DNA from: an uncultured Lachnospiraceae bacterium
GTDB lineage: Bacteria > Bacillota > Clostridia > Lachnospirales > Lachnospiraceae
NCBI GenBank assembly: GCA_904395885.1
Contig: CAJFOF010000001.1
Span: 1 to 64,000, forward strand
Direction of reading: 5' to 3'
Length of the DNA: 64,000 nt
Part shown: piece after piece, positions 8,804 to 17,620 of the stretch
Layout: each line of letters starts with the position of its first letter
How positions within the stretch are numbered: the first letter of the stretch is position 1
Notes under the pieces: model-generated
What the model was told of the DNA's origin: nothing
Databases searched by the model: none
The model's input: the letters and a program-made list of their open reading frames with translations, nothing else
Position numbers and translations under genes: made by a program

Positions 8804-10759
8804 TTATCCCATATAATCACTTTGTAGCGCTTCTGCCAGGTTACATTTCAGGATCTTTTTGCCCCCTACATAATATGCCAGTGCAACAAATCCAAAAATC
8901 GCCGCAATAAAAATTGCGATAGGAACAATCGGAGCCACTGACAAAAACTCCATTGGATTCAGATAGCTTGCCGTTATCATAAACCATACAAACAATACAG
9001 TGACTGGCAGCGTAATCAGAACAGGACGTCCTGCAATGACAAGAGCCTCAATCCGAAAGATTTTCCGCATACCTTCCGGTGTCATACCGATGGACATATA
9101 TCTCGCAAACTCTCTTTTCCGTTGCCGGATAAAACCTAACGTGTTGGAAAAGACATTGGCAATTCCAATCAGAGCAAGTAATGCACACAACGCCCCTATA
9201 ATCAGCTTATAGCCATTTAGCATGGCGTCATTGTCTATTTTTTCCTGAACACGGTTTTCCATCTCAAGTGTCAATTCATTTTCCAGGATATTTGTCAGTT
9301 CCATTTCTATCGTATTCAATTCAGTTAAAGTTCTATCTTTCGTGGCTAGTACGCGAATATATGTGTCTTGCTCTGCATTCCCAATCACTTTTTCGATCTG
9401 TTTCCACGATGAGACCGAAAGGAACTGGACCAACGCATAGTTATCGTATTCTTCTCTTAAAACCGGCGGCTTCTGTGTATAGCCCAAAACAGGGATTGTG
9501 ACTGTAACTGTCGCGTCATCACGATTCTGTAAGATGATGGTGTCCTGTTCCTCAGTTAAAAACGGAACGTATTCTTTATACCTAAAGTTACTGTTTGCGC
9601 TGTCCCAGATACGGTTCAGAATCACACTCCCTGTTCCTGACGGAGAAACGCCGATCTGCTCACAGTATGCAGCAAAGCTGCTGTCATCCATAATGACAAG
9701 AGGGGCCTGGATCGTATAGGTGTCATCGGCAGCGCTGACAGAGGTTCCGGCCAACGCCTCTACCCCTCCCAGATTTTCCACTTCCTTGCTGATGGCCTCC
9801 ATGGGAACAGAACTATAAGCCTCCGCCTTTTGATAAATGATGCTGTCTGTATCATCCAGCCCATGGATTTCATCTTCGTGAGTAAACGCCTCTATCGGGG
9901 TGTCTTTTACGGTTGCCATGACGTCCCAGGCATCCTGGTAGCGTTCAAAATAGGTATGGTTCGTGCTGATTCCTGAAAGAGTAAAGAAGCACAGCATAAA
10001 CGTAAATCCCAGAAAGGAAAGGGTCAGGGACAGCGTAGAAGTTCTTAAGGATTTCTTCTGTGCCTTCAGCGCATTGCCGGCCAATTCCCCTTCTACTCCA
10101 AACAGTCGTGCAAGGATAGGAGACCTTTTCTCCCGTTTTAGCTGTAACTCGCCTGTATTTTTAATGGCCTCCAGCGGGGTCAGCCTGCTTAACTCCAGGG
10201 CTGGCAGCCATGCGGAAATCAACACTGTCAGAGCAGATACCAGAATTGTGACAGCAAATACGAGAGGATGGTAAGAAAATACCGCATCACGCCTGCCTGC
10301 AATGCCATCTGCAAGGACATTTACAATCTGTATGGTTCCGAAAGTCAGCGCAATCCCGATAAAACTTCCGAGCAAAATTGGTATGACACAGAGAACAGCC
10401 GCCTCCTGCAAAAGGCAGGTACGAATTTGTCCCGGCGTTGCTCCTATGCTGGAAAAAATGCCAAACTGATGAATACGGGCATTCATGGACACGGCAAAGG
10501 AGTTATGAATAATCAAAATCAAAGACGCCGATACAAGCAGAAGTACAGTCAAATAAAAGACCATCAACAGAGACGGGCTGGTATCCTGCGGGTTATGGAT
10601 AAAAATGGATTCTATCTCGTAATTCCAAAAATTGTAGAACAGGCTACACAGCAAAGACAGAAACAAAGACGAAATGAACGCGGCAACAAGGACGGACAAG
10701 CTGGAAGCCCGATTCCTTTTTATAAATCCGATGGAATAGTCTTTCCACATATCCTTCAC
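8804..10759 (-). CDS. ABC transporter permease, FtsX/BceB-like
   Basis: 651 residues with the two-module layout of FtsX-type permeases: an N-terminal membrane segment, a cluster of helices (about 60-200), a helix near 235-260, a large extracytoplasmic domain (about 265-520) and three C-terminal helices. The start overlaps the stop of the ATPase gene in a 4-nt junction, so the pair is coupled. Such pairs export or release antimicrobial peptides or lipids from the membrane. No two-component system flanks it, so a BceAB-type resistance role is possible but unsupported. Substrate unknown. Confidence 0.85.
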   Translation of the reverse strand: MKDMWKDYSIGFIKRNRASSLSVLVAAFISSLFLSLLCSLFYNFWNYEIESIFIHNPQDTSPSLLMVFYLTVLLLVSASLILIIHNSFAVSMNARIHQFGIFSSIGATPGQIRTCLLQEAAVLCVIPILLGSFIGIALTFGTIQIVNVLADGIAGRRDAVFSYHPLVFAVTILVSALTVLISAWLPALELSRLTPLEAIKNTGELQLKREKRSPILARLFGVEGELAGNALKAQKKSLRTSTLSLTLSFLGFTFMLCFFTLSGISTNHTYFERYQDAWDVMATVKDTPIEAFTHEDEIHGLDDTDSIIYQKAEAYSSVPMEAISKEVENLGGVEALAGTSVSAADDTYTIQAPLVIMDDSSFAAYCEQIGVSPSGTGSVILNRIWDSANSNFRYKEYVPFLTEEQDTIILQNRDDATVTVTIPVLGYTQKPPVLREEYDNYALVQFLSVSSWKQIEKVIGNAEQDTYIRVLATKDRTLTELNTIEMELTNILENELTLEMENRVQEKIDNDAMLNGYKLIIGALCALLALIGIANVFSNTLGFIRQRKREFARYMSIGMTPEGMRKIFRIEALVIAGRPVLITLPVTVLFVWFMITASYLNPMEFLSVAPIVPIAIFIAAIFGFVALAYYVGGKKILKCNLAEALQSDYMG

Positions 10760-11436
10760 CGACCTTTCTGATCGCTGATGATTTTCCCATCCTCTATGGT
10801 TATCATGCGATCTGCTTCTAAAGCAATCTTTTCGTCATGGGTAATCAGCAGAATGGTCTGGTTCAGGTTGCGATTTGACAATTTCAATAGATCAATGATT
10901 TCTTCTCCGTTTTTTCGATCAAGGTTCCCTGTTGGCTCATCGGCAAGTAAGATGGCCGGACGATAAATCAAAGAGCGGGCGATGGCGGCGCGCTGTTGCT
11001 GCCCGCCCGATAACTGGTTGGGAAGAGAATCCAGCTTATCTTCAATGCCTAGTGAACGGACAATCTGGTCAAAATATTCCTGGTTGGGTTTCTGTTTATC
11101 CAACGTGAGCGGCATAAGAATATTTTTTCGGACGGTAAGCGTTGGAATCAAATTATAAAACTGATAGATCAGCCCCACTTTTCTACGTCTGAAAATCGCC
11201 GCCTGTGTTCGGTTCATCCTGGATATGTCTGTTCCTTCTATCACTACTTTTCCCTCTGTGGGCTTATCCACGCTGCCCAGAATATGCAGCAAGGTAGATT
11301 TCCCGGATCCGGACGCACCCACAATTGCCACAAATTCCCCTTTTTGAACAGAGAGGTCAATATGATCCAGCGCCACGACCTGATTGTTTCCAGATCCATA
11401 TACCTTTCGCACATTTTCACATCTTAGTATTTCCAC
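10756..11436 (-). CDS. ABC transporter ATP-binding protein (MacB/BceA type)
   Basis: 226 residues from a GTG start at 11436, chosen because AAAGGGG lies about 7 nt upstream; a longer frame to 11475 lacks this. Walker A GASGSGKST, Q-loop YQFYNLIPTL, signature LSGGQQQR and Walker B ILLADEPTGNLD are intact, followed by the H-loop in LLITHD. It energises the adjoining FtsX-like permease. A long terminator-like inverted repeat lies just upstream and could be the end of the ddh transcript or a leader attenuator. Confidence 0.9.
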   Translation of the reverse strand: MEILRCENVRKVYGSGNNQVVALDHIDLSVQKGEFVAIVGASGSGKSTLLHILGSVDKPTEGKVVIEGTDISRMNRTQAAIFRRRKVGLIYQFYNLIPTLTVRKNILMPLTLDKQKPNQEYFDQIVRSLGIEDKLDSLPNQLSGGQQQRAAIARSLIYRPAILLADEPTGNLDRKNGEEIIDLLKLSNRNLNQTILLITHDEKIALEADRMITIEDGKIISDQKGR

Positions 11437-11477
11437 ATCGCTTTCCCCTTTCTGTACTAACGAAAGAAGCAACAAAG

Positions 11478-11543
11478 AAAAAGCTCTAAGTGACTAGCTT
11501 CACTAACCATGATAAAAGCTGTGATTAAGAAGTCACTTAGAGC
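11478..11543 (-). terminator. 13-bp inverted repeat with T-run between ddh and the ABC operon
   Basis: On the minus strand GCTCTAAGTGACT (11543-11531) pairs perfectly with AGTCACTTAGAGC (11495-11483) around a 35-nt loop and is followed by TTTTTCTTT. It terminates ddh or attenuates the ABC operon that begins 47 nt further on. Confidence 0.7.
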
Positions 11544-11571
11544 ATACATTCCCTGTCTATCTTCTACATTT

Positions 11572-12558
11572 TTACAACAATGTCTTCCGAATCTCTTCTC
11601 CGCTCTTATTGATCAGATAAGCAGGTGCTACATCGAACACGGTCTTGCAGCCCTTCTGCCCCTCCTGTTTCATTCTGAAAGCAGCTCTTGCGTAGGCAAC
11701 AAGAACCGAAGAAGTGAACTCCGGATTGGAATCCAGTTTCAGACTATACTCTATGATATGGCTGTTCTCCTGATTCCAGCCCGTCTTTCCGCTGCGGAAC
11801 ACAAAACCTCCGTGGGGGATCCCCGCATGATCTCTCTGCAGTTCTTCCTCACTGATAAAATGGACCGTTGTGTCGTAATCTGCGAAATAATTTGGCATGG
11901 TTTTGATCTCAGTCTCGATCTTTTCCAAATCAGCGCCCTCATCCGCTACGACAAAGCACTCTCTGGTATGTTTCTGTCTTGTAGTGAGCTGAGGATTCTC
12001 CCCTTTTCTCACTGCATCCAGCGCACTCTCAACAGGAATCGTATACTGTCTGGCGTCCTTAACGCCTTCGATCCGGCGAATTGCATCGGAATGGCCCTGG
12101 CTGACTCCCTTGCCCCAGAACGTATAGTCATTTCCGTCCGGAAGGATGGCATTGGCATACAAACGGTTCAGCGAAAACAGTCCCGGATCCCAGCCTACAG
12201 AAATAATTGCCACATTACCGCCGGCCTTGGCCGCTTCATCTACCTCGGCAAAATGCTCCGGGATTTTAGCGTGAGTGTCAAAACTGTCAATTACATTGAA
12301 TATCCGGGCAAATTCCGGCGTCTGCTCAGGAAGGTCTGTAGCGCTTCCCCCGCACAGGATCATAACATCTATCTTTTCTCTCCATTCCTCTGCTTCTTCA
12401 ATGGAGCAGACCTTTGCTTCCTGTGTCAGAACTGACAGAGAGGCCGGGTCTCTCCGGGTAAACACAGCCGCCAGTTCCATATCCGGATTCTGTTTAATGG
12501 CACACTCTACGCCTTTTCCCAGATTTCCGTAACCAACAATGCCAACTTTAATCGCCAT
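11572..12558 (-). CDS. ddh: meso-diaminopimelate dehydrogenase
   Basis: 328 residues, the usual length. The enzyme makes meso-diaminopimelate from tetrahydrodipicolinate, ammonia and NADPH in one step, feeding peptidoglycan and lysine synthesis. The N-terminal Rossmann motif VGIVGYGNLGKG and the segments SVGWDPGLFSLNR and FWGKGVSQGHSDA are diagnostic of the family. The ATG at 12558 was chosen over a longer frame because AGGAGG precedes it and the protein then begins at the nucleotide-binding strand. It follows leuS by 86 nt, a gap that contains a nested hairpin, so it may share the leuS transcript. Confidence 0.93.
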   Translation of the reverse strand: MAIKVGIVGYGNLGKGVECAIKQNPDMELAAVFTRRDPASLSVLTQEAKVCSIEEAEEWREKIDVMILCGGSATDLPEQTPEFARIFNVIDSFDTHAKIPEHFAEVDEAAKAGGNVAIISVGWDPGLFSLNRLYANAILPDGNDYTFWGKGVSQGHSDAIRRIEGVKDARQYTIPVESALDAVRKGENPQLTTRQKHTRECFVVADEGADLEKIETEIKTMPNYFADYDTTVHFISEEELQRDHAGIPHGGFVFRSGKTGWNQENSHIIEYSLKLDSNPEFTSSVLVAYARAAFRMKQEGQKGCKTVFDVAPAYLINKSGEEIRKTLL

Positions 12559-12590
12559 AGTACAGATCCTCCTTCTTTCTTCTCTGTGCT

Positions 12591-12633
12591 CCAGCGGAAG
12601 TGCCGCACAGTCAAATTCCGGCACACCCGCTGG
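12591..12633. other. nested hairpin in the leuS-ddh gap
   Basis: CCAGCGG (12591-12597) pairs with CCGCTGG (12627-12633), and inside it GTGCCG pairs with CGGCAC. No U-run follows, so it could be an RNA processing or stability element between leuS and ddh rather than a terminator. Confidence 0.45.
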
Positions 12634-12644
12634 AATCTCTCCCA

Positions 12645-15056
12645 TTATTTCATCACGATATTGATGATCTTTCCGGGAACATAAATCTCTTTTACAATAT
12701 TTCCGGTGAGCTTGTCTGCAATCACAGCCTTTCCGGCTTCCAGGGCCGCAGCCTTATCTAAATCCGCCGGAATGCTGACCACGCCTCTGGTCTTGCCATT
12801 GATCTGGACAGCAATCTCAATCTCATCGTCTTTCATCGCCTCTTCATCGCACTCGGGCCACTGGCTATGGAATACGCTGTCGGTTCCTCCAAGCTGCTGC
12901 CACAGCTCTTCTGCAATATGCGGAGCAAAGGGAGACAGAAGCACCGTAAAGGTACGCAGAGTCTCTTTATCGATTCCGCCTTCCTTCTTGGCCAGCTCGA
13001 TCAGCTTGTTGTTGTACTCCATAAAACCGGAGACAACGGTATTCAGACTGAACTGTGAGAATCTCTGTTCAATGTCAAAGACCAGCTTATGGCGAAGTTT
13101 CACCATCTCTTTTGTCTCTTTCACATCTTTATCTTTGTTATCCATCACCAGGTTCCAGTAACGGTTCAGGAAGCGGGCAACGCCCTCAATGCCTCTGTCA
13201 TCCCACTCGGCATCCAGTTCCGGCGGTCCCACAAACAATTCATAGAGTCTCAAGGCGTCACAGCCGTAATCGCGAACGAGATCGTCAGGAGAAACTACAT
13301 TTCCTTTGGATTTACTCATCTTGATTCCGTTCTTGCCGTTAATCATACCCTGATTGAACAGTTTGGTAAAGGGCTCATCGAAATCCACAACGCCGATATC
13401 GTACAAGAATTTGGTATAGAATCTGGAATATAACAGGTGAAGCACAGCATGCTCTACGCCGCCGATGTACATATCCACCGGCAGGTACTTGTGAGCCTTC
13501 TCCTTGGACACCAGCTCTTTATCATTTTTATTGTCCACATAGCGCAGGAAATACCAGGAAGATCCCGCCCACTGAGGCATGGTGTTGGTCTCTCTCTTTG
13601 CCGGACCTCCGCAGCAGGGGCAGGTGGTATTGACCCACTCGTCGATGGCAGCCAGAGGGGACTCGCCAGTTCCTGTGGGCTGATAGCTCTCTACCTCCGG
13701 CAGTTTCAGTGGAAGCTGATCCTCCGGCACCGGTACATTTCCGCACTTAGGACAGTGGATGATCGGAATCGGTTCTCCCCAGTAACGCTGACGGGAGAAC
13801 ACCCAGTCTCTCAGCTTATAGTTGACGGTCTTCTTGCCGATTCCCATTTTCTCAATCATTGCAGGAGCCTCTTTCTTTAATACTGCAGACTCCATACCGT
13901 TCCACTCTCCGGAATTGATCATGGTGCCGGAAGCCTCTGTATACGCCTCCGTCATATTCTCAATTTCCTTGCCGTCCTTGGCGATGACCTGGACAATCGG
14001 GATTCCAAACTTTTTGGCAAATTCAAAGTCTCTGTCATCATGGGCCGGAACACACATGATTGCTCCGGTTCCGTAATCAGCCAGAACATAATCGGACAGC
14101 CAGATGGGAATCTTCTTTCCATTTAACGGATTGACCGCATAGGAGCCGGTAAACACACCAGTCTTTTCCTTTGCCTGCATCCTGTCTACATTGGACTTCA
14201 TGGAAGAATCAAAAATATATTTTTCTACAGCCTCCCTGGTCTCATCGTTGGCCAGGCTCTTTGCCAGCTTATGCTCCGGCGAGAGGACCATAAAGGTAGC
14301 GCCGTGGAGAGTATCCGGCCTCGTTGTATAAACGGTAATCTTCTCCTCTCTACCGTCTACCGGGAATTCAACCTCTGCGCCGTAAGACTTGCCGATCCAG
14401 TCTGTCTGCATCTTTTTTACCTTCTCCGGCCAGTCCAGCTTGTCCAGATCGTTGAGCAGCCTGTCTGCGTAGGCGGTGATCTTTAACATCCACTGGCGAA
14501 GATTCTTCTTGGTAACCGGGGAGCCGCAGCGTTCGCAGCAGCCATTTACCACCTCTTCATTGGCCAGACCGGTCTTACAGGAAGGACACCAGTTGATGGG
14601 GAACTCCTTCTCATAGGCCAGACCCTTCTTGAACATCTGTACAAAGATCCACTGGGTCCACTTATAGAATTCCGGATCTGTGGTATTGATCTCCATGTCC
14701 CAGTCGTAAATTGCAGCGATCTCTTTTAACTGTTTCTTGATATTTGCCACATTCTCAGCAGTGGACTTTGCCGGATGGACGCCCATCTTGATCGCATAGT
14801 TCTCAGCCGGAAGGCCGAAAGCGTCCCAGCCCATGGGGTGGATCACATAATGGCCTTTCAGAAGCTGGTAGCGGCTCCAGGCATCGGAAATCACATAGCC
14901 TCTCCAGTGGCCTACATGGAGGCCGCTTCCCGACGGATAGGGAAACATATCCAGGCAATAGTATTTCGGCTTTTTGCCGTCGTTGACATTGATGGGATTC
15001 TTCTCCCAGTTTTCGCGCCATTTCTTCTCAATGGCGGTATGGTTGTACTGTGCCAT
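12645..15056 (-). CDS. leuS: leucyl-tRNA synthetase
   Basis: 803 residues, typical length. Charges tRNA(Leu). The class I signatures are present: HVGH (HIGH equivalent) at residues 47-50 within PYPSGSGLHVGHWRGY, KMSKSKGNVVSP in the C-terminal third, a zinc-like CPSCKTG...CCERCG segment, and an editing domain with TTRPDTLHGATF. The start follows AAGGAGTGTAAGGA. Expression is controlled by an upstream leucine T-box. The stop lies 86 nt before ddh. Confidence 0.97.
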   Translation of the reverse strand: MAQYNHTAIEKKWRENWEKNPINVNDGKKPKYYCLDMFPYPSGSGLHVGHWRGYVISDAWSRYQLLKGHYVIHPMGWDAFGLPAENYAIKMGVHPAKSTAENVANIKKQLKEIAAIYDWDMEINTTDPEFYKWTQWIFVQMFKKGLAYEKEFPINWCPSCKTGLANEEVVNGCCERCGSPVTKKNLRQWMLKITAYADRLLNDLDKLDWPEKVKKMQTDWIGKSYGAEVEFPVDGREEKITVYTTRPDTLHGATFMVLSPEHKLAKSLANDETREAVEKYIFDSSMKSNVDRMQAKEKTGVFTGSYAVNPLNGKKIPIWLSDYVLADYGTGAIMCVPAHDDRDFEFAKKFGIPIVQVIAKDGKEIENMTEAYTEASGTMINSGEWNGMESAVLKKEAPAMIEKMGIGKKTVNYKLRDWVFSRQRYWGEPIPIIHCPKCGNVPVPEDQLPLKLPEVESYQPTGTGESPLAAIDEWVNTTCPCCGGPAKRETNTMPQWAGSSWYFLRYVDNKNDKELVSKEKAHKYLPVDMYIGGVEHAVLHLLYSRFYTKFLYDIGVVDFDEPFTKLFNQGMINGKNGIKMSKSKGNVVSPDDLVRDYGCDALRLYELFVGPPELDAEWDDRGIEGVARFLNRYWNLVMDNKDKDVKETKEMVKLRHKLVFDIEQRFSQFSLNTVVSGFMEYNNKLIELAKKEGGIDKETLRTFTVLLSPFAPHIAEELWQQLGGTDSVFHSQWPECDEEAMKDDEIEIAVQINGKTRGVVSIPADLDKAAALEAGKAVIADKLTGNIVKEIYVPGKIINIVMK

Positions 15057-15099
15057 TCCTTACACTCCTTTGGTCTTATGGTACCTTTCCCTATAAAAA

Positions 15100-15396
15100 A
15101 CAAAAAACCTGCGTCTCCGGCTCTCGCCATAGAGACGCAGGGATTATCTGCGCGGTACCACTCTATTTCATACATCTGTATGCTCTCTGCTGGATTCCTT
15201 TGAATCCGACTGCTGATAACGGGGCAGTTCCGGCAGCGCCTATTCAATCTGATAAAAACGCTAAACGTTCAAACCAGAGTTTCAGCCCTGCTACTCAGGG
15301 GCCAGTTCAGAACCTGCCTGCCTCCGTCTCGCACCCGCCGACGGCTCTCTGCCCGCCGCACTGCTCTTACTATTCCCCGTCACAGTATTTACGCTG
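15100..15396 (-). promoter_or_regulatory. T-box leader of leuS
   Basis: The minus-strand leader has a Stem I with AGAGAGCCG and GGTGCGAGACGG, a specifier region GAACTGGCCCCTGAGTAGC, a T-box sequence AGAGTGGTACCGCG (15164-15151) and a terminator CCTGCGTCTC/GAGACGCAGG (15141-15108) followed by TTTTTT. The proposed specifier codon is CTG (Leu) at 15305-15303, from its place before the conserved CCTGAGT segment. Uncharged tRNA(Leu) would stabilise the antiterminator and allow leuS transcription. Confidence 0.92.
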
Positions 15397-15402
15397 GTTT
15401 TA

Positions 15403-15431
15403 AATTTAGCATAATTAGCAAAATGTGTCAA
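15403..15431 (-). promoter_or_regulatory. promoter of the leuS T-box transcript
   Basis: TTGACA (15426-15431), 17-nt spacer, TAAATT (15403-15408). Half of the -35 hexamer lies inside the left 27-bp direct repeat of the island. Confidence 0.75.
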
Positions 15432-15455
15432 CCCGGTTTTTCATTTCACCGTGAT
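15429..15455 (+). repeat. 27-bp direct repeat, left copy (attL/attR-like)
   Basis: Identical over 27 nt to 21494-21520 and in the same orientation, 6,065 bp apart. Read on the minus strand, this copy ends a short frame with ITVK-stop, the C-terminus of the nicotinamidase, but has no gene body attached. The bases just outside the match differ, apart from a displaced CATGCC. Confidence 0.9.
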
Positions 15456-15477
15456 AAGCGGAGCCATGCCTTTTTCT

Positions 15478-16920
15478 TTATCTGCTTTTTATGGTATTCA
15501 GAGCCGCATCTTGTTTGCCTTTTGCCGACTCCAAATCTTCAAAATCTCCCAAGTTGGTCAGTTGGATCCCCGAAGCGTCAACTTTAGCTTCCGGATTTTC
15601 CTGCTGGCCCCGGATGGTGGCGGGGATCCTCCCATCCAGCTGTTCGCGTATACTCTGGGCCCGGAGCAGGCAGACCTGTTCCAGCGTATCCACCGCCAGC
15701 CGATGGTCTTCAAAGGAGCAAAACGCAGTGGGATCTTTTTGGACGTAGGGGGCGATCAACTTTTCCGTCTGCCAGAGAATGGTTTCAAACCGCCCGGTTT
15801 CAAAATATTCCGAAACCAGCTCGTCAAAGTATGCGTGGTACCTGGCAAAATATTCATTATGTTTCATTAAGTTGTGGTAAAGCGGCCGGTTCAGCATAAC
15901 CTCACCTTCCGCCGGAGTGTTAATGGGGTAGTTGATAAGGATATTGGGATCTTTTATGGGGTCGGTCATTCCCAGGGCATAGGTGCCGAATGCAAGGTTG
16001 TAATCCCAGGGCAGAATGCCGAGAATCCCGTTTTCTTCATACAAGAAATAGTTGTGCCCGGTATGGCCCAGATAACTGTCCCAGTTCATCACAAAGACCT
16101 GCACAGTGAAATACCGCAGCACCTGGTCCACATTGACAGCAGTTTCCAGATTTTCACCGGTGGACAGCGTTTTCAGCGCCTCAATTATCCGCTCCTGATC
16201 GGCACGGGATGTCTGAAATTTAGCGTTTTCAAAGATACCGGGATAGCTGTCCGGGTGATCATCGATATATTGCAGAGCTACATCAGCATTTTCCGCATTC
16301 AGGGAACGGTAATCCGGCTTGTACAGCTTCCCGTAATTATTTCCGAAATTCCTGCGGGCAAAAGATTCCTCCGGCTCCTCTACCGCCAGAAACAACCCCC
16401 AGGCCTCTCCGTTGACTGTCACCCAGACATAGCTGCAGAGGGGCGCAGGCACCCCCATAAACGCCATCATATCGTAGACCATATAGGTTTTCAGATAACT
16501 GTTGTCCTGAAAAGAAGCGTCCAGGGAAAATTTGTCCAGCCCATAATAATTTCCGCCATCCAGGAACTGGTCGAATTCCAGCTTGAGGCTGTAGCGGGAA
16601 AGCCCATATTCCTCCGTCAGCCGCAAAGAATTGTTGCCCTTTGCCCGCAGCCCAATATTATGAAACTCTTCCCCGTCAATTTCGACAGTGCAGGCCACAT
16701 ACTCTTCTCTCTCAGCATTCTCAATAAAAGCGCCCCAGTCCTCAATTTGAATATCAATGGCATGCACCCGACTGCTGTCAAACAGACGGGTCTCATAACC
16801 CGGGTTGGCGCTGGCTTTGAGAATCCCCAACCGCTCGCCATACATCAGCAGCAGGGTGATGAGAACTGCCGAAACCGCCGCGCCAATGCAAATCCAGTCG
16901 ATATACTTATGCTTCACCAT
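15478..16920 (-). CDS. CotH-type kinase-like protein, membrane anchored
   Basis: 480 residues from the ATG 4 nt after the DUF4956 stop; an in-frame GTG at 16941 overlapping that gene is an alternative. One N-terminal membrane segment (about residues 10-27), then an extracytoplasmic CotH domain. CotH proteins have an atypical protein-kinase fold and phosphorylate spore-coat proteins in Bacillus. The expected late motifs are visible: MNWDSYLGHTGHNYFLY, with a catalytic-type Asp, and LPWDYNLAFG with the metal-binding Asp. Last gene of the candidate SigI-driven operon. Target unknown; the acidic repeat lipoprotein of the operon is a candidate. Confidence 0.85.
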   Translation of the reverse strand: MVKHKYIDWICIGAAVSAVLITLLLMYGERLGILKASANPGYETRLFDSSRVHAIDIQIEDWGAFIENAEREEYVACTVEIDGEEFHNIGLRAKGNNSLRLTEEYGLSRYSLKLEFDQFLDGGNYYGLDKFSLDASFQDNSYLKTYMVYDMMAFMGVPAPLCSYVWVTVNGEAWGLFLAVEEPEESFARRNFGNNYGKLYKPDYRSLNAENADVALQYIDDHPDSYPGIFENAKFQTSRADQERIIEALKTLSTGENLETAVNVDQVLRYFTVQVFVMNWDSYLGHTGHNYFLYEENGILGILPWDYNLAFGTYALGMTDPIKDPNILINYPINTPAEGEVMLNRPLYHNLMKHNEYFARYHAYFDELVSEYFETGRFETILWQTEKLIAPYVQKDPTAFCSFEDHRLAVDTLEQVCLLRAQSIREQLDGRIPATIRGQQENPEAKVDASGIQLTNLGDFEDLESAKGKQDAALNTIKSR

Positions 16921-16924
16921 CACT

Positions 16925-17596
16925 TTATCCCATATAGTCACCGTTGTAGGAAACCAGCACTACTCGAGACACACCTGGCATAGCCTCCAGCTCGTTGACA
17001 AAGACGCTGCTGTCCTCTTTGAGACGGACTTCATAGTTAAGTTCCATGCTGCCGTTTTCCACACTTTTGCTTTTGAGGTTCAGCCGCCTGACCTGGGAGC
17101 GGATAAAAATTCGTGCCTGTTCCTCAATTTCACTGTTTTCGCAGTGAACCACCAGGATATAGGGTGAATCCATAGTTTTCTTTCGGGAGAAAGCCAAAAG
17201 AACTGTCCCAATGAAGATGCTGCCGAATACTGCCAGCGGAATCAGCCCCGCCGCCAACACAATTCCCACTGCAATAGCCCAGAACAAAAAAGCAATATCC
17301 ATGGGTTCCTTGATGGCCGTGCGGAATCGGACGATAGACAGAGCGCCCACCATCCCGAGGGACAGGACAACATTGCTCATCACTGTCATGATCAGCATGG
17401 TCGTAACAAGGGATAATGCAATCAGCGTCACACCAAAGCTTGACGAGTACATCACGCCGCTGTAGCTTTTCTTATAAATGAAAAAGATAAATAATCCCAG
17501 CAGGAAAGCCAGAACCAGCGCAATTATCATGTCCAATATAGAAATGCTGGCGATATTCTCCAGAAAGCTGGATTTGAAAATATTCTGAAAGGTCAT
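16925..17596 (-). CDS. DUF4956 membrane protein
   Basis: 223 residues. About four membrane helices fill residues 20-135, with the conserved cytoplasmic signature LGMVGALSIVRFRTAIKEP between them, and a soluble C-terminal domain of about 85 residues resembling an ACT/MgtC-like regulatory fold. DUF4956 proteins are commonly encoded next to VTC-domain polymerases; a role in export or regulation of the polymer is inferred, not shown. It lies 24 nt after the VTC gene and 4 nt before cotH, in one operon. Confidence 0.85.
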   Translation of the reverse strand: MTFQNIFKSSFLENIASISILDMIIALVLAFLLGLFIFFIYKKSYSGVMYSSSFGVTLIALSLVTTMLIMTVMSNVVLSLGMVGALSIVRFRTAIKEPMDIAFLFWAIAVGIVLAAGLIPLAVFGSIFIGTVLLAFSRKKTMDSPYILVVHCENSEIEEQARIFIRSQVRRLNLKSKSVENGSMELNYEVRLKEDSSVFVNELEAMPGVSRVVLVSYNGDYMG

Positions 17597-17620
17597 TGCA
17601 GCCCTTCCTCCTCTATTTGT

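Noticed and set aside
11509..12435. A 308-residue plus-strand frame opposite ddh.
   Set aside because: Antisense to a clear ddh gene; Cys/Ser/Leu-rich composition typical of shadow frames.
15874..16983. A 369-residue plus-strand frame opposite cotH.
   Set aside because: Antisense to a gene with clear CotH motifs; no start signal and no recognisable protein features.
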